Below, piece by piece: positions 1-7,847 of a DNA stretch of 63,174 nucleotides. The translations under genes were made by a program, and so were the position numbers. A model generated the notes under the pieces. The model made no database searches and was not told the DNA's origin. It worked only from the letters and a program-made list of their open reading frames with translations. Numbering within the stretch: position 1 is the first letter of the stretch; the number at the start of each line of letters is the position of its first letter. Source of the stretch: Dolichospermum compactum NIES-806 (GTDB taxonomy: Bacteria > Cyanobacteriota > Cyanobacteriia > Cyanobacteriales > Nostocaceae); NCBI RefSeq assembly GCF_002368115.1, contig NZ_AP018316.1, positions 3,882,341 to 3,945,514 on the forward strand, read 5' to 3'.

Positions 1-58
1 CGTCTTTAGACCGGAGAGTGTCAAGCAACCAGTTATTCCCGCTAGTTATAGCAGTCGG

Positions 59-150
59 GAGTCACCAAGTCAGGAGTCACCGAGTCAGGAGTCACGGAGT
101 TGGGAGTCAGCCAATTATTTACCAATGACCAATGACTAATGACCAATGAC
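59..150. repeat. short degenerate tandem repeats
   Basis: Degenerate heptamer-like units of the form GGAGTCA (59-110) are followed by ATGACCA/ATGACTA units (124-150). The same families recur in many gaps of this window, as is usual for STRR-type repeats in Nostocales. No gene is visible in the first 150 bases. Confidence 0.6.
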
Positions 151-798
151 CTATTTTAAAAATGAACGCAGGAGGAAAAAACTAGCAATGGATTTAGCAT
201 CTACAGGGTCTCCTTGCAAAATGGCTTTTTCCAGTTCTTCAGGAGTTAGTAATACTGTTTCGATATCTTCATCTTCGTCTTGTACTGGTGGTGTTTCTAG
301 CTTTTCTAAATCTTTAGCAATAAAAGCATAGATAATTTCATCAGAATAACCGGGAGCAAGGAAAAATTCTCCTAATTTATCCCACTGACGAGCATGATAG
401 CCAGTTTCTTCTGCAATTTCCCGTTTGACTGTTTCTAAAGGATCTTCATTGGGTTCTACAGTTCCCGCCGGAAATTCTAATAGTCTTCCCTGTACTGCAA
501 ACCGATATTGACGCACAAGTACCAGCTTACCGTCTGCGGTTATGGGTATAACCAGAGCGCCACCGGGATGACGAATACATTCCCATTCCCCTTCGGCTTT
601 GTTGGGTAAACGCAAGCGGTTAACTTCAAAGTTAAACTTGCGTCCTTTATAAAACAAGCGTTGCTTGAGCAACTGTGGTAATTCTCTACCTAATGGCATA
701 GTAAATTCTACCGTCTGTGAATACAGAGAACGTATACGGGGGTTTTCTGTTGTTATCAGTTCTTTTTGGGTTGCAAAAATGGTAATTTTTTTACCCAC
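151..798 (-). CDS. Nudix hydrolase, ADP-ribose pyrophosphatase-like
   Basis: This 215-residue protein carries a full Nudix box around residues 115-137, read as G-x5-E-x7-R-E-x-x-E-E-x-G (GTVEPNEDP followed by REIAEETGY). The box binds Mg2+ and cleaves nucleoside diphosphates linked to another moiety. The length and the acidic segment after the box fit the NudF/ADP-ribose pyrophosphatase group, but the substrate is inferred. The GTG start overlaps the folK stop by one base (TAGTG), so translation is probably coupled to folK. Its position downstream of folK is compatible with a role in nucleotide or folate clean-up, though the sequence does not prove that. Confidence 0.85.
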   Translation of the reverse strand: MGKKITIFATQKELITTENPRIRSLYSQTVEFTMPLGRELPQLLKQRLFYKGRKFNFEVNRLRLPNKAEGEWECIRHPGGALVIPITADGKLVLVRQYRFAVQGRLLEFPAGTVEPNEDPLETVKREIAEETGYHARQWDKLGEFFLAPGYSDEIIYAFIAKDLEKLETPPVQDEDEDIETVLLTPEELEKAILQGDPVDAKSIASFFLLRSFLK

Positions 799-1286
799 TA
801 CAATAAATGTACATCATTTGTGTTGATTTCTAGTAGTAAATCTTGAATTACTCTTTGAGATATAGGATCTATCCAATCTGGAGCAATTTCTACCAGGGGG
901 ACTAAAACAAAGGCTCGTTCAGCCATGCGAGGATGGGGAATTTGTAGATTTGGCTGCTGTAAAATCAAGTCATCATATAATAATAAGTCTAAGTCTAAGG
1001 TACGTGGACCCCAGTGTTCCTGACGCACACGCCCAAACTTTTGTTCAATGGTGAGTAATTGGGCTAATAAGGCTTGTGGTGAAATCTGCACTGATAATAT
1101 CGCGCAACCATTTAAGTAGTCTGGTTGAGTTGGGCCTATGGCTTTGGTACGATACCAACGAGATTGGGCTTGTATGGTTATGCCTGATGTTTGGGCTAAG
1201 GTTTCTAAAGCTCCTGTTAAAATGGCTAGGGAGTTACCTATGTTACTACCAAGGGCGATCGCAGTTCTAGCCGCAGTTTGTACCAT
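798..1286 (-). CDS. folK: 2-amino-4-hydroxy-6-hydroxymethyldihydropteridine pyrophosphokinase
   Basis: HPPK transfers pyrophosphate from ATP to 6-hydroxymethyl-dihydropterin, the step before dihydropteroate synthase in folate synthesis. The 162-residue protein has the N-terminal ALGSNIGN motif, the central RVRQEHWGPRTLDLDLLLYDD block (signature of the family, with the Mg2+-binding D-x-D) and the LQIPHPRMAERAFVLVPL segment. Length is typical. The gene lies 54 bases after the Zn-ribbon/TPR gene on the same strand and overlaps the Nudix gene by one base, so a shared transcript is likely. Confidence 0.95.
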   Translation of the reverse strand: MVQTAARTAIALGSNIGNSLAILTGALETLAQTSGITIQAQSRWYRTKAIGPTQPDYLNGCAILSVQISPQALLAQLLTIEQKFGRVRQEHWGPRTLDLDLLLYDDLILQQPNLQIPHPRMAERAFVLVPLVEIAPDWIDPISQRVIQDLLLEINTNDVHLL

Positions 1287-1340
1287 TCTCTAAGACTCCT
1301 ACACATCTGGGTTTTTTGTAATTTTGCAAAAGTCTATGTC

Positions 1341-1754
1341 TCAACTGCTTTTAGATAACTTGATCATTTCTAGACAATCATAAGCGATCGCATTTTTTGG
1401 GTCAAATTTGAGCGCTTGTTGCCAAGATGTGATCGCTTCTCTCCATTCTCCCTGCAATGCCGATAATTTCCCCGCTAAGGCATGGAAATCTGCATTACCA
1501 TAATACAAAGCTAAAGCTTGATTATTGTACGTTGCTGCTTCTGAATAACGCATTTTTGAAAATAAATCCAGGGCTTGTCTGTGATACCAAATGGCTTGAT
1601 CATGCAAAGTAATCAAGTCAGATAAATCGGCTTTACAGCGTCTACAAGTTGGGGAATGGGGAGGCAATGGAGAAATCTGGCTATCAGTTTCTCCCCCTGT
1701 TACTCCTGCTCCCTTTGTCGGACGATAAACTGCATTACAAACAGGACATTTCAT
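1341..1754 (-). CDS. zinc-ribbon and TPR-like protein
   Basis: About 137 residues. The N-terminus carries two Cys pairs, CPVC at residues 3-6 and CRRC near residue 39, which would form a zinc ribbon. The rest is helical with at least two TPR-like units (for example ALDLFSKMRYSEAATYNNQA and GEWREAITSWQQALKFDPKN). I chose ATG at 1754 over GTG at 1763 because a GAGAG stretch is correctly spaced for the ATG and the Cys motif then starts immediately. It follows the Hsp70 gene by about 20 bases, so a client or adaptor role for that chaperone is a reasonable guess. No enzymatic motif is seen. Confidence 0.7.
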   Translation of the reverse strand: MKCPVCNAVYRPTKGAGVTGGETDSQISPLPPHSPTCRRCKADLSDLITLHDQAIWYHRQALDLFSKMRYSEAATYNNQALALYYGNADFHALAGKLSALQGEWREAITSWQQALKFDPKNAIAYDCLEMIKLSKSS

Positions 1755-1773
1755 GATTACCACTCTCTATTCC

Positions 1774-3531
1774 CTATTCATCATTCGTACTAGCGTAGTA
1801 AAGAAAATCTGAGAGTTCTTCTTGTAACTGGGATAATTCTGCACTTTTACTAGCATTCGCATTTTCAATCTGGGCTAATAAGTCTTCTAATTCCTCTGCT
1901 TGCTCAGAATCTAGTGTGGACAATGTTTGTTGAGCGCGGTCTAAAAGTGCTGCTAATTCTGGAGCTATTTCTACTACTGAGATTGTCTCTTCTGTGGAGA
2001 TTTCGATAGTTTCATCAGCCTCAAACAAGGCATCTAAATCTGCCCTTGCTTGCTTCAATTCATGGCTAGAAAGTTTTTCAATCCCTGCATTATTGACTAC
2101 TAGCGTTCCCTGTTGTCCTTTGCCTTTTTCAGTAGTGGTGACGGTGAGAATGCCATTGATATCAAAGTCAAAGTGAACCTCAACTTGAATACCTCCTGCG
2201 GGTTTGGGTGGTAAATTCTCGACTCTAAAATCACCTAAAGGCACATTTTCTTCGGCGATCGCATTTTCTCCCTGAAAAACTTCAATTTCTACCACTTCTT
2301 GTTCATCAGACACGGTGTAATAAACCTGAGAGCGAGAAACGGGAACAACGCTGTTACGGGGAATAATCACACTGAAGTAACCGGGCATAATTCCCATTGG
2401 TGTAGTCACAGCCGCAGCAATACCCAAGGAATGGGGAATCACATCTACAAGAATGGCATCCACAGATTCTCCCACCAACACCCCAGCTTGTAAAGCTGCT
2501 CCCAACGCCACACAAAGGTCTGGTTGAATACCATCACTGGGAGTCTGTCCCAGATGTTCTGAAATCATTTCTTGAACTAGAGGAATGCGTGTCGAACCAC
2601 CCACTAAGATAATTCGGTCAATATCACCGGGTAATAGGTCTGCATCGGTGAGAGCGCGGTCAATGGCCTCTAAAGTTTCTGTTAATAAGGGGCGAATCAA
2701 TTTTTCCAAATCTGCTCGCGGTACTTCTGTCTCTAGATGGAGTGCAGTCTTACCTTTAGTACCTAAAAAGGCTTCCCGAATTGTGGCAAAAGCATGGGAA
2801 CTCAAATCAATTTTTAACTGCTCGGCTGCTCGTAAAAGACGCGCTTGGGTGACAGCATCATCTGGAACATCCACACCATGCTGTTTACGAAATATATCCA
2901 CTAGATAAAGTTGCAACAACCGATCAAAATCGTCTCCACCCAAGCGGTTATTACCATGAGTTGCTAATACCTCTGTGACTTCGCCTGTAATTTCCACTAC
3001 CGACACATCAAAAGTACCACCACCCAAGTCATAAACTAGAACCCGTTCTGTCTCTTCGGAACGCAAATCATAAGCTAAAGCCGCTGCTGTTGGTTCGTTG
3101 ATAATTTGCAGTACCTCCAAACCAGCAATCTCTCCAGCGGTTTTAGTTGCTTGGCGTTGAGCATCTGTAAAGTAAGCGGGAACTGTAATTACTGCTTGGG
3201 TAATTGTTTCTCCTAAAGCATTTTCAGCCCGTTGTTTGAGGGCGCGGAGAATAATAGCGGAAACTTCATGAGGTAAGTATTCTTTATCCCCTAAAGTGGT
3301 TTTATGGTCAGTTCCCATCCAGCGTTTAATTGATTTCACGGTGCGTTCAGGAGCAGCAGCATATTGACGTAGTGCTTCTCGTCCCACCAGCACTTTACCC
3401 GTATCGCTAAATCCCACACAGGAAGGTAAAATCAGGTCGCCATCTTCTCCTGGTAATACCCGCACCTGTCCGTTTTCGACAATTGCTACTTCGGAATTTG
3501 TTGTCCCTAAATCAATACCGACTGCTTTCAT
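1774..3531 (-). CDS. Hsp70-family chaperone (DnaK-like)
   Basis: This 585-residue Hsp70 starts with the phosphate-binding motif GIDLGTTNSEVA, has the second phosphate loop VYDLGGGTFDVSVVE near residue 168, and the adenosine motif ILVGGSTRIPLVQ near residue 310. The substrate-binding beta domain (QVYYTVSDEQEVVEIEVFQGE onward) is present, but the lid is short and the protein is about 50 residues shorter than housekeeping DnaK, with no conserved EEVD-type tail. It is therefore probably a paralogue rather than the main DnaK. On the same strand, upstream beyond an accessory patch, lie GrpE-like, J-like and TPR genes; the Zn-ribbon/TPR gene follows closely. A specialised chaperone set is inferred. 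Confidence 0.9.
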   Translation of the reverse strand: MKAVGIDLGTTNSEVAIVENGQVRVLPGEDGDLILPSCVGFSDTGKVLVGREALRQYAAAPERTVKSIKRWMGTDHKTTLGDKEYLPHEVSAIILRALKQRAENALGETITQAVITVPAYFTDAQRQATKTAGEIAGLEVLQIINEPTAAALAYDLRSEETERVLVYDLGGGTFDVSVVEITGEVTEVLATHGNNRLGGDDFDRLLQLYLVDIFRKQHGVDVPDDAVTQARLLRAAEQLKIDLSSHAFATIREAFLGTKGKTALHLETEVPRADLEKLIRPLLTETLEAIDRALTDADLLPGDIDRIILVGGSTRIPLVQEMISEHLGQTPSDGIQPDLCVALGAALQAGVLVGESVDAILVDVIPHSLGIAAAVTTPMGIMPGYFSVIIPRNSVVPVSRSQVYYTVSDEQEVVEIEVFQGENAIAEENVPLGDFRVENLPPKPAGGIQVEVHFDFDINGILTVTTTEKGKGQQGTLVVNNAGIEKLSSHELKQARADLDALFEADETIEISTEETISVVEIAPELAALLDRAQQTLSTLDSEQAEELEDLLAQIENANASKSAELSQLQEELSDFLYYASTNDE

Positions 3532-4067
3532 AATTCTAAATTTAAAAGTTTTTTGCCCCTGGCACTATCGCACAAGCTTACACTGTATGTAATTACAAAA
3601 TACCTTATTTTGGTAGCATGACAGCTTCACCATTAGGGATAATATTACAAGATATTGACCAAATAATTCATAATTCTTAGTTGGTAAGCTGTAATGCGAT
3701 CGCACAATCTTGTAGGATGCGTTAGCGTCAGCGTAACGCATCACCCAAAACCCTCAATTCACCGATCCCAAACCTCTGGGTATTAATTCCACCTCTATTC
3801 CCCAATCAATCGAGTAAATACCCTCCACATACTAAAAGCAGACTTGTATGCCCACTAATTATAACTTAGAGGTCAGCACTTGCGCGATCGCTTGCGTTGC
3901 GGAGAAAATTGTCAATTACCTTTGTAATCTTAACAAGATAGTCACAATCTTCAAGTAATTGAACTGGAAATGAATTAACCTTAACGGAGCGATCGCTGTT
4001 TTAATAGAGGGCGATCGCGCTACAGGGTATGTTACAATGACTAGAGTTATTTCTCAAACAAAATGCA
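3532..4067. other. intergenic region with HIP1 and a palindromic repeat
   Basis: No gene is visible. The region holds several GCGATCGC octamers and GCGATCG variants, and a GTAGGATGCGTTAGCG / CGTAACGCATC imperfect palindrome near 3713-3745. It separates the Hsp70 gene from the first toxin-antitoxin relic and probably contains the hsp70 promoter, since the GrpE-side genes are now more than 2.9 kb away. Confidence 0.5.
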
Positions 4068-4319
4068 ATGCGACAAGTTTCAGTTTCAGAAGTAAAGAAA
4101 GATTTTGCTTACATTATGGATAGCGCCCAACAAGAACCCATTCTTATTAAGGAACATGACCGCAATTATGTGGCTATTATTTCGATGAATGATTATGAGG
4201 ATTTGGTAAAGATTAAAAATCTGCGTTTAAAAAATATATCGGCGGATTTAGGGGCGGAAGCTCAGGCAAATGGACTAACCTTAGAACTGTTAAACGAGAT
4301 ACTTAACAGTGATGCTTAA
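4068..4319 (+). CDS. type II antitoxin, Phd/YefM family
   Basis: An 83-residue protein with the Phd/YefM pattern: MRQVSVSEVKKDFAYIMDSA, then a basic turn and the strand NYVAIISMNDYEDLVK. Antitoxins of this family bind their own promoter through the N-terminal fold and mask the toxin with the C-terminus. The stop overlaps the start of the PIN gene by about 10 bases, the normal toxin-antitoxin arrangement. The partner toxin is truncated, so this antitoxin is probably an orphan now. Confidence 0.8.
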   Translation: MRQVSVSEVKKDFAYIMDSAQQEPILIKEHDRNYVAIISMNDYEDLVKIKNLRLKNISADLGAEAQANGLTLELLNEILNSDA

Positions 4320-4542
4320 TCGCTATGTTTTGGATGCTAATGTCTTGGTTAGTGCTGTTTTATCTCCTGATTCTACTGCTAATCTAGCTTACCAAAAAGC
4401 TCTTGACACTGGCATCTTATTGATTTCAGTTGAAACTTTTGCGGAGTGCGAAAATGTGATATTTTGTTCTAAGTTTGATAGTTACATTTCTGTAGCACGT
4501 CGGATTTTGTTAGGGATTATGTTTAATGAAAAGTACCTTTAA
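4309..4542 (+). pseudogene. truncated PIN-domain toxin
   Basis: The product begins with the PIN signature RYVLDANVLVSAVLSP (first catalytic Asp) and reaches the conserved ETFAECENVIFCSKFD segment (second acidic residue). It ends at 77 residues, where a PIN toxin needs about 140. The distal half, which normally carries the two further acidic residues, is absent from the following DNA, which instead holds an unrelated relic on the other strand from 4554. I read it as an inactive 3'-deleted toxin. Start is GTG 4309 or ATG 4312, both overlapping the antitoxin. Confidence 0.75.
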
Positions 4543-4553
4543 AATTTTAACTT

Positions 4554-4802
4554 TTAGCTATTTTTAATTGCACTTTCTATAATTAAATCAATTTTATTAC
4601 GTTCTTTTCGTATCTTTGTTCTGATTGTTTCTTGGGCTTCCAATTCTGTTTTTATCTCAGCAACAATTCTTTGTTGTTCTTCTTCCGATATATCTAAAAG
4701 CGGAAACTCTTGTATTTGGCTTGGGAATATATTGGTATTGTTACCAAGACCCTTTTTATTGATTTCAACGAGATATTGAAAGTAATCCGTTCTAAAATAA
4801 TC
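4554..4802 (-). pseudogene. C-terminal relic of a restriction-modification specificity/methylase protein
   Basis: The minus strand is open from the IS edge to a TAA at 4554-4556 and reads YFRTDYFQYLVEINKKGLGN, then NTNIFPSQIQEFPLLDISEE, EQQRIVAEIK and a basic coiled-coil tail. The order IFPS-x-I-x-x-(F/L)-P followed by EEQQxIV and a long helix is typical of the C-terminus of type I HsdS or fused N-6 methylase/specificity proteins. The upstream part is lost at the IS at 4803. Function is gone. Confidence 0.65.
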
Positions 4803-5439
4803 AGGACTTACGCAACTGGCACAGCGATCGCTAATTATTAGTATATGTGTACTGCAATAATGAAGATGTTATTGAATCAGACTGATTGAGAATTGTTAAT
4901 AGTAATAGATTAAATAAATGACGGGTATTAATTTTATGAGAGAATGATGATAGGGTGCATTAAGAAATTAATTAACGATGAAATTTACTAAACTTAATTA
5001 CTGCCAGTATTTACTTAGCAGTCAAATCAACTACACAATGACTAATCTAGCAGAACATTTAGACAATATTAGTCACGATAAAATTAATTATTATTTAAAA
5101 AATGAGTTCTATGGATGTTACACAACAGGTGTGTAAAATCCGTTGGAAAATAGAAGAGTTTCACAGGGAGATAAAACAATTAACTGGCATTGAATCATGT
5201 CAGTGTCGCAAAGGTCGTCTTCAAAGAAATCATATAGCTTGTGCTATGTTGGTTTGGCTAAGACTAAAAAACTTAGCTTACAACACAGGTCAAACTATTT
5301 ATCAAATTAAGCATAATTTGCTTTCTAATTATTTAATAGGACAACTAAAACGTCCAGATATTGCTATGTCAATGGTTTAGTCTTTAGGCGCTCGGTGCAG
5401 CGTAGCCGCACCATCGCTTGTGCCAGTTGCGTAAGTCCT
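4803..5439. mobile_element. internally deleted IS with 21-bp perfect terminal inverted repeats
   Basis: The ends are a perfect 21-bp inverted repeat: AGGACTTACGCAACTGGCAC(A) at 4803-4823 and its complement at 5419-5439. Flanks share AATAA (4796-4800 and 5440-5444), possibly a decayed target duplication. Inside are only the two ends of a transposase gene, so the element is non-autonomous. The same 15-base end reappears at 63160 at the other edge of the window, and a related end occurs at 20837. Confidence 0.85.
4978..5380 (+). pseudogene. transposase gene, internally deleted
   Basis: An ATG at 4978 opens MKFTKLNYCQYLLSSQINYT...AEHLDNISHDKINYYLKN, the usual N-terminus of an IS4/IS701-like DDE transposase. 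After about 42 codons this frame runs into a stop. A second frame (5102-5380) then gives the C-terminal part, IRWKIEEFHREIKQLTGIES followed by CQCRKGRLQRNHIACAM, containing the catalytic-region W-x-I-E-x-F-H-R-x-x-K motif. The middle several hundred codons are missing and the two parts are out of frame. Family assignment rests on motif memory only. Confidence 0.75.
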
Positions 5440-5612
5440 AATAAATTTGAAAACCCTATACAAGAATATTTCAAGTTAAGCCGCAACTACGCAAATTTTT
5501 AAATATTATATCAAACTGATGCTAGAGAAATTACTTTACACTTGGACTTTAGCCGCAATCACATCTACATCTATCTCCTCAAGGCGATCGCTATTATTGT
5601 GAGTCATGATTT

Positions 5613-6032
5613 TTAGTTAATAGACATCAAATTCTCAAAAGGATGACGATTTTTCCAGCGGTAAGTATTAAAGTCCCGAAAATCAACAGATAGAATCCGC
5701 CCATGCCCCAAATGTTCGGCAAGAATAATCAATGAAGCGTCCGCTAAATCCATTGGCAGAGAACTATATTGATTCATCAATTCACTGATTCTTTTCCCAT
5801 CTTGAACCTTAAGATCAAAAACCTCAAAAGCACCAATTTCTAAGCTATGAATAAACGTCTGTTGAGCATTTGTACCTGTACGTTTCAAGAGAATATGACA
5901 AGCTTCCGTAATCACACACCATGTTGTAACCAGAGGCTCATCAATCGTATCTAGAACTTCTTGAGCGAGAACATGATAATCATCACGGCGATTGATTAGT
6001 GCTATCCAAAAGCCAGAATCAACGATGACCAT
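5613..6032 (-). CDS. PIN-domain toxin, VapC-type ribonuclease
   Basis: With ATG at 6032 the protein is 139 residues, normal for a VapC-like PIN RNase. Acidic residues expected in the active site are visible: Asp in VIVDSGFWIALIN, Glu in CVITEACHIL, Asp in PMDLADASLIIL and Asp in ILSVDFRDFNTY. I preferred 6032 over the longer frame from 6107 because PIN toxins begin just before the first Asp. It overlaps the antitoxin gene by 14 bases. Unlike the pair at 4.1-4.5 kb this one looks intact. The likely target is tRNA or another structured RNA, by family. Confidence 0.8.
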   Translation of the reverse strand: MVIVDSGFWIALINRRDDYHVLAQEVLDTIDEPLVTTWCVITEACHILLKRTGTNAQQTFIHSLEIGAFEVFDLKVQDGKRISELMNQYSSLPMDLADASLIILAEHLGHGRILSVDFRDFNTYRWKNRHPFENLMSIN

Positions 6033-6312
6033 ATTTTTCGTTAAGACTTTCAGTGAGATATTGCTTGTAATTAACCGACAAATCAGAGTCCCCTTCAGCA
6101 CAACCAATCAGCCCTGATTCTCTAAGGAGTTGCAAAGGCTTTACAGGGGATTCTTGATGTAATTTTTCATAATAAAGATCGATCGCCACTTTCATAATGT
6201 CAGACACACCTTGATTTGTCCGCTGGCGAATGTAATTAAACTTACTAGCGCGATCGCTATCGAGCCTTGCATTAACCCTCATATTTTTGCTTGTCATAAC
6301 TCTGTATGACAA
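6019..6312 (-). CDS. antitoxin, ribbon-helix-helix-like
   Basis: A 97-residue small protein located immediately upstream of and overlapping the PIN toxin. The N-terminal segment NMRVNARLDSDRASKFNYIR followed by GVSDIMKVAIDLYYEKL fits a MetJ/Arc ribbon-helix-helix DNA-binding fold; the remaining acidic tail would cap the toxin. The start may be the internal Met of MTSKNMRV (6294) rather than 6312. By analogy it represses its own operon. The family call rests on pattern and context. Confidence 0.7.
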   Translation of the reverse strand: MSYRVMTSKNMRVNARLDSDRASKFNYIRQRTNQGVSDIMKVAIDLYYEKLHQESPVKPLQLLRESGLIGCAEGDSDLSVNYKQYLTESLNEKYGHR

Positions 6313-6396
6313 TACTATAGCTCAAAAAATTCAAAGTTAAATAGTTCTCAAATAGTTTCCTCTCCGTAGGAATCGCTATTCCTGTGAGTTGTGATT

Positions 6397-6515
6397 ATTA
6401 TTAAGCGATAGCGTATCCCTGTCGGGACTCGTTCGCGGTAGCGTTCCGATAGCTTGCGTGGCGACGCAGGAGCCATAGGAATAGAGATAGCACTCCCTAG
6501 TAATCGCTTAATAAT
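6397..6515. repeat. 119-bp inverted-repeat element
   Basis: A perfect 13-bp inverted repeat (ATTATTAAGCGAT at 6397-6409 and its complement at 6503-6515) encloses GC-rich palindromic sequence with TAGCG/CGCTA blocks. It has the size and shape of a MITE-like cyanobacterial repeat and lies between the antitoxin promoter and the end of the grpE-like gene. Confidence 0.6.
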
Positions 6516-6522
6516 TACTCCC

Positions 6523-7302
6523 CTATTTTCGTGTCGCTACAATCACCTGTGCTTCTCTCAAGACTTTATCGCCCCATAAATAACCCCTGACTACTTCCTG
6601 TATCACCGTATTTTCTGTGACATCTGCCCTTGATTCACGTCCCACAGCATACATGGTTTGGGAGTCAAAAGCTTTACCCTGGGCAGGAATGGGAACAACA
6701 CGGCGTTGTTTGAGGATTTCTAAAAGCGATCGCCTAATTAACTCTACTCCCTGTTGATTACTGGTAAAAATTTCCGTTAATGATTCTGATATTGGTAATT
6801 TTTCTGGCTCACTAGATTGAGTATAATTACCATTGATCCAATCAACTAGCTTTTTCCAGAAGCCTTTTTGGATTAATGGTTTTGAGTTTGAGGTAGTAGA
6901 TAATGCTTCTAGTTCTTCTTGCCAGTAAGTACAAGCCTGATCTAAAGCATCCACAACACCCAGCAAATCTTTGAGGAGTTTCTCCTGCTGCTGCTCAAAT
7001 TTTCCCGATGCTTGTTTTTGAATTTCTTCCAAACGCATGGGCATCTGTTCTTGTTCTGTCCGAATCACAGCTAATGCTTGTACCAGAGCATCTTGGGTAG
7101 AATGCAGTAATTTACCCTGTTGTTTAACTTCATGGCGGAGAGCAGTCCATTCGGATACCATTTGATAGGGATCAAAAGCATGAGCCGATGATGGTGGTTC
7201 ACCTAAATATTCAGGAGGTGCTTGTTCTGATTGTAAATAATCTAGAAAATTGGCAAATAAAGCTTCTTTGTCATTGGTCATTGGTGATTGGTGATTGCTC
7301 AT
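6523..7302 (-). CDS. grpE: GrpE-like nucleotide exchange factor
   Basis: The 259-residue protein has a long coiled-coil region (about residues 55-115, with EQEQMPMRLEEIQKQASGKF) and a C-terminal GrpE signature: GKAFDSQTMYAVGRESR, then TVIQEVVRGYLWGDKVLREA. GrpE dimers release ADP from Hsp70. The N-terminal 50 residues are unlike housekeeping GrpE, and a linker near residue 150 is longer than usual. Together with the J-like, TPR and Hsp70 genes on the same strand it suggests a second, dedicated GrpE rather than the general one. That paralogy is inferred. Confidence 0.85.
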   Translation of the reverse strand: MSNHQSPMTNDKEALFANFLDYLQSEQAPPEYLGEPPSSAHAFDPYQMVSEWTALRHEVKQQGKLLHSTQDALVQALAVIRTEQEQMPMRLEEIQKQASGKFEQQQEKLLKDLLGVVDALDQACTYWQEELEALSTTSNSKPLIQKGFWKKLVDWINGNYTQSSEPEKLPISESLTEIFTSNQQGVELIRRSLLEILKQRRVVPIPAQGKAFDSQTMYAVGRESRADVTENTVIQEVVRGYLWGDKVLREAQVIVATRK

Positions 7303-7463
7303 GGGTCATTGGTGATTGGTGATTTACAGCGGTTTCCGCTCTTATGAGATACATCTTAGCCCCCTCATCGCTTGCGGGGAGGGGGTTGGGGGTGGGGTTC
7401 TTGTACCTCATAACATTGGGAAGTGCTGTATCAGCTTTGTAGATTCTTTGAATTACGAATTAT

Positions 7464-7760
7464 TTAAAATGTCGCACGAATTAGATCATCTAAGCTAACT
7501 TCTAGTTGAGCCAGGGCTTTTTCTCGCAACTGTTTTAATATCTCTGGATTCAATTCTGCTTCTAGGGGACGCAATTTCAAGAACTCATCCGCTTGATTGG
7601 TCTCTCCTTTGCGAAGTGCCTCGTAAGCTCCTCGAATTGCCTTAAACTCTTCTGGATAAGTATGCGCGGGGAATTCACGTAACTTGGCATGATACGCCGC
7701 TTTAATTTGGGCGCTGGTTGCTCCTCGTGAAATTCCTAAATGTTCGTAGTAGTCAGCCAT
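7464..7760 (-). CDS. J-domain-like protein without the HPD motif
   Basis: The 98-residue protein opens with a clear J-domain start, DYYEHLGISRGATSAQIKAA, and ends the domain with EEFKAIRGAYEALRKG. At the loop where J proteins have His-Pro-Asp, it reads REFPAHTYPE, so the HPD tripeptide that stimulates Hsp70 ATPase is missing. There is no G/F, zinc or C-terminal DnaJ domain. It lies between the TPR and GrpE-like genes on the same strand, so it probably belongs to the same chaperone set, perhaps as a J-like adaptor that binds without activating. Confidence 0.8.
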   Translation of the reverse strand: MADYYEHLGISRGATSAQIKAAYHAKLREFPAHTYPEEFKAIRGAYEALRKGETNQADEFLKLRPLEAELNPEILKQLREKALAQLEVSLDDLIRATF

Positions 7761-7847
7761 AAATAATTTCCAATGAAGATGACATTAATTGAACTATCAG
7801 TCCTTATCTGTGTTTATCTGCGTTTCATTACTTTTGATATCTGACTT

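Noticed and set aside
5440..5612. A short plus-strand open stretch NKFENPIQEYFKLSRNYANF after the IS
   Set aside because: It could be the end of a gene cut by the IS, but 20 residues without a motif are too little to support a call.
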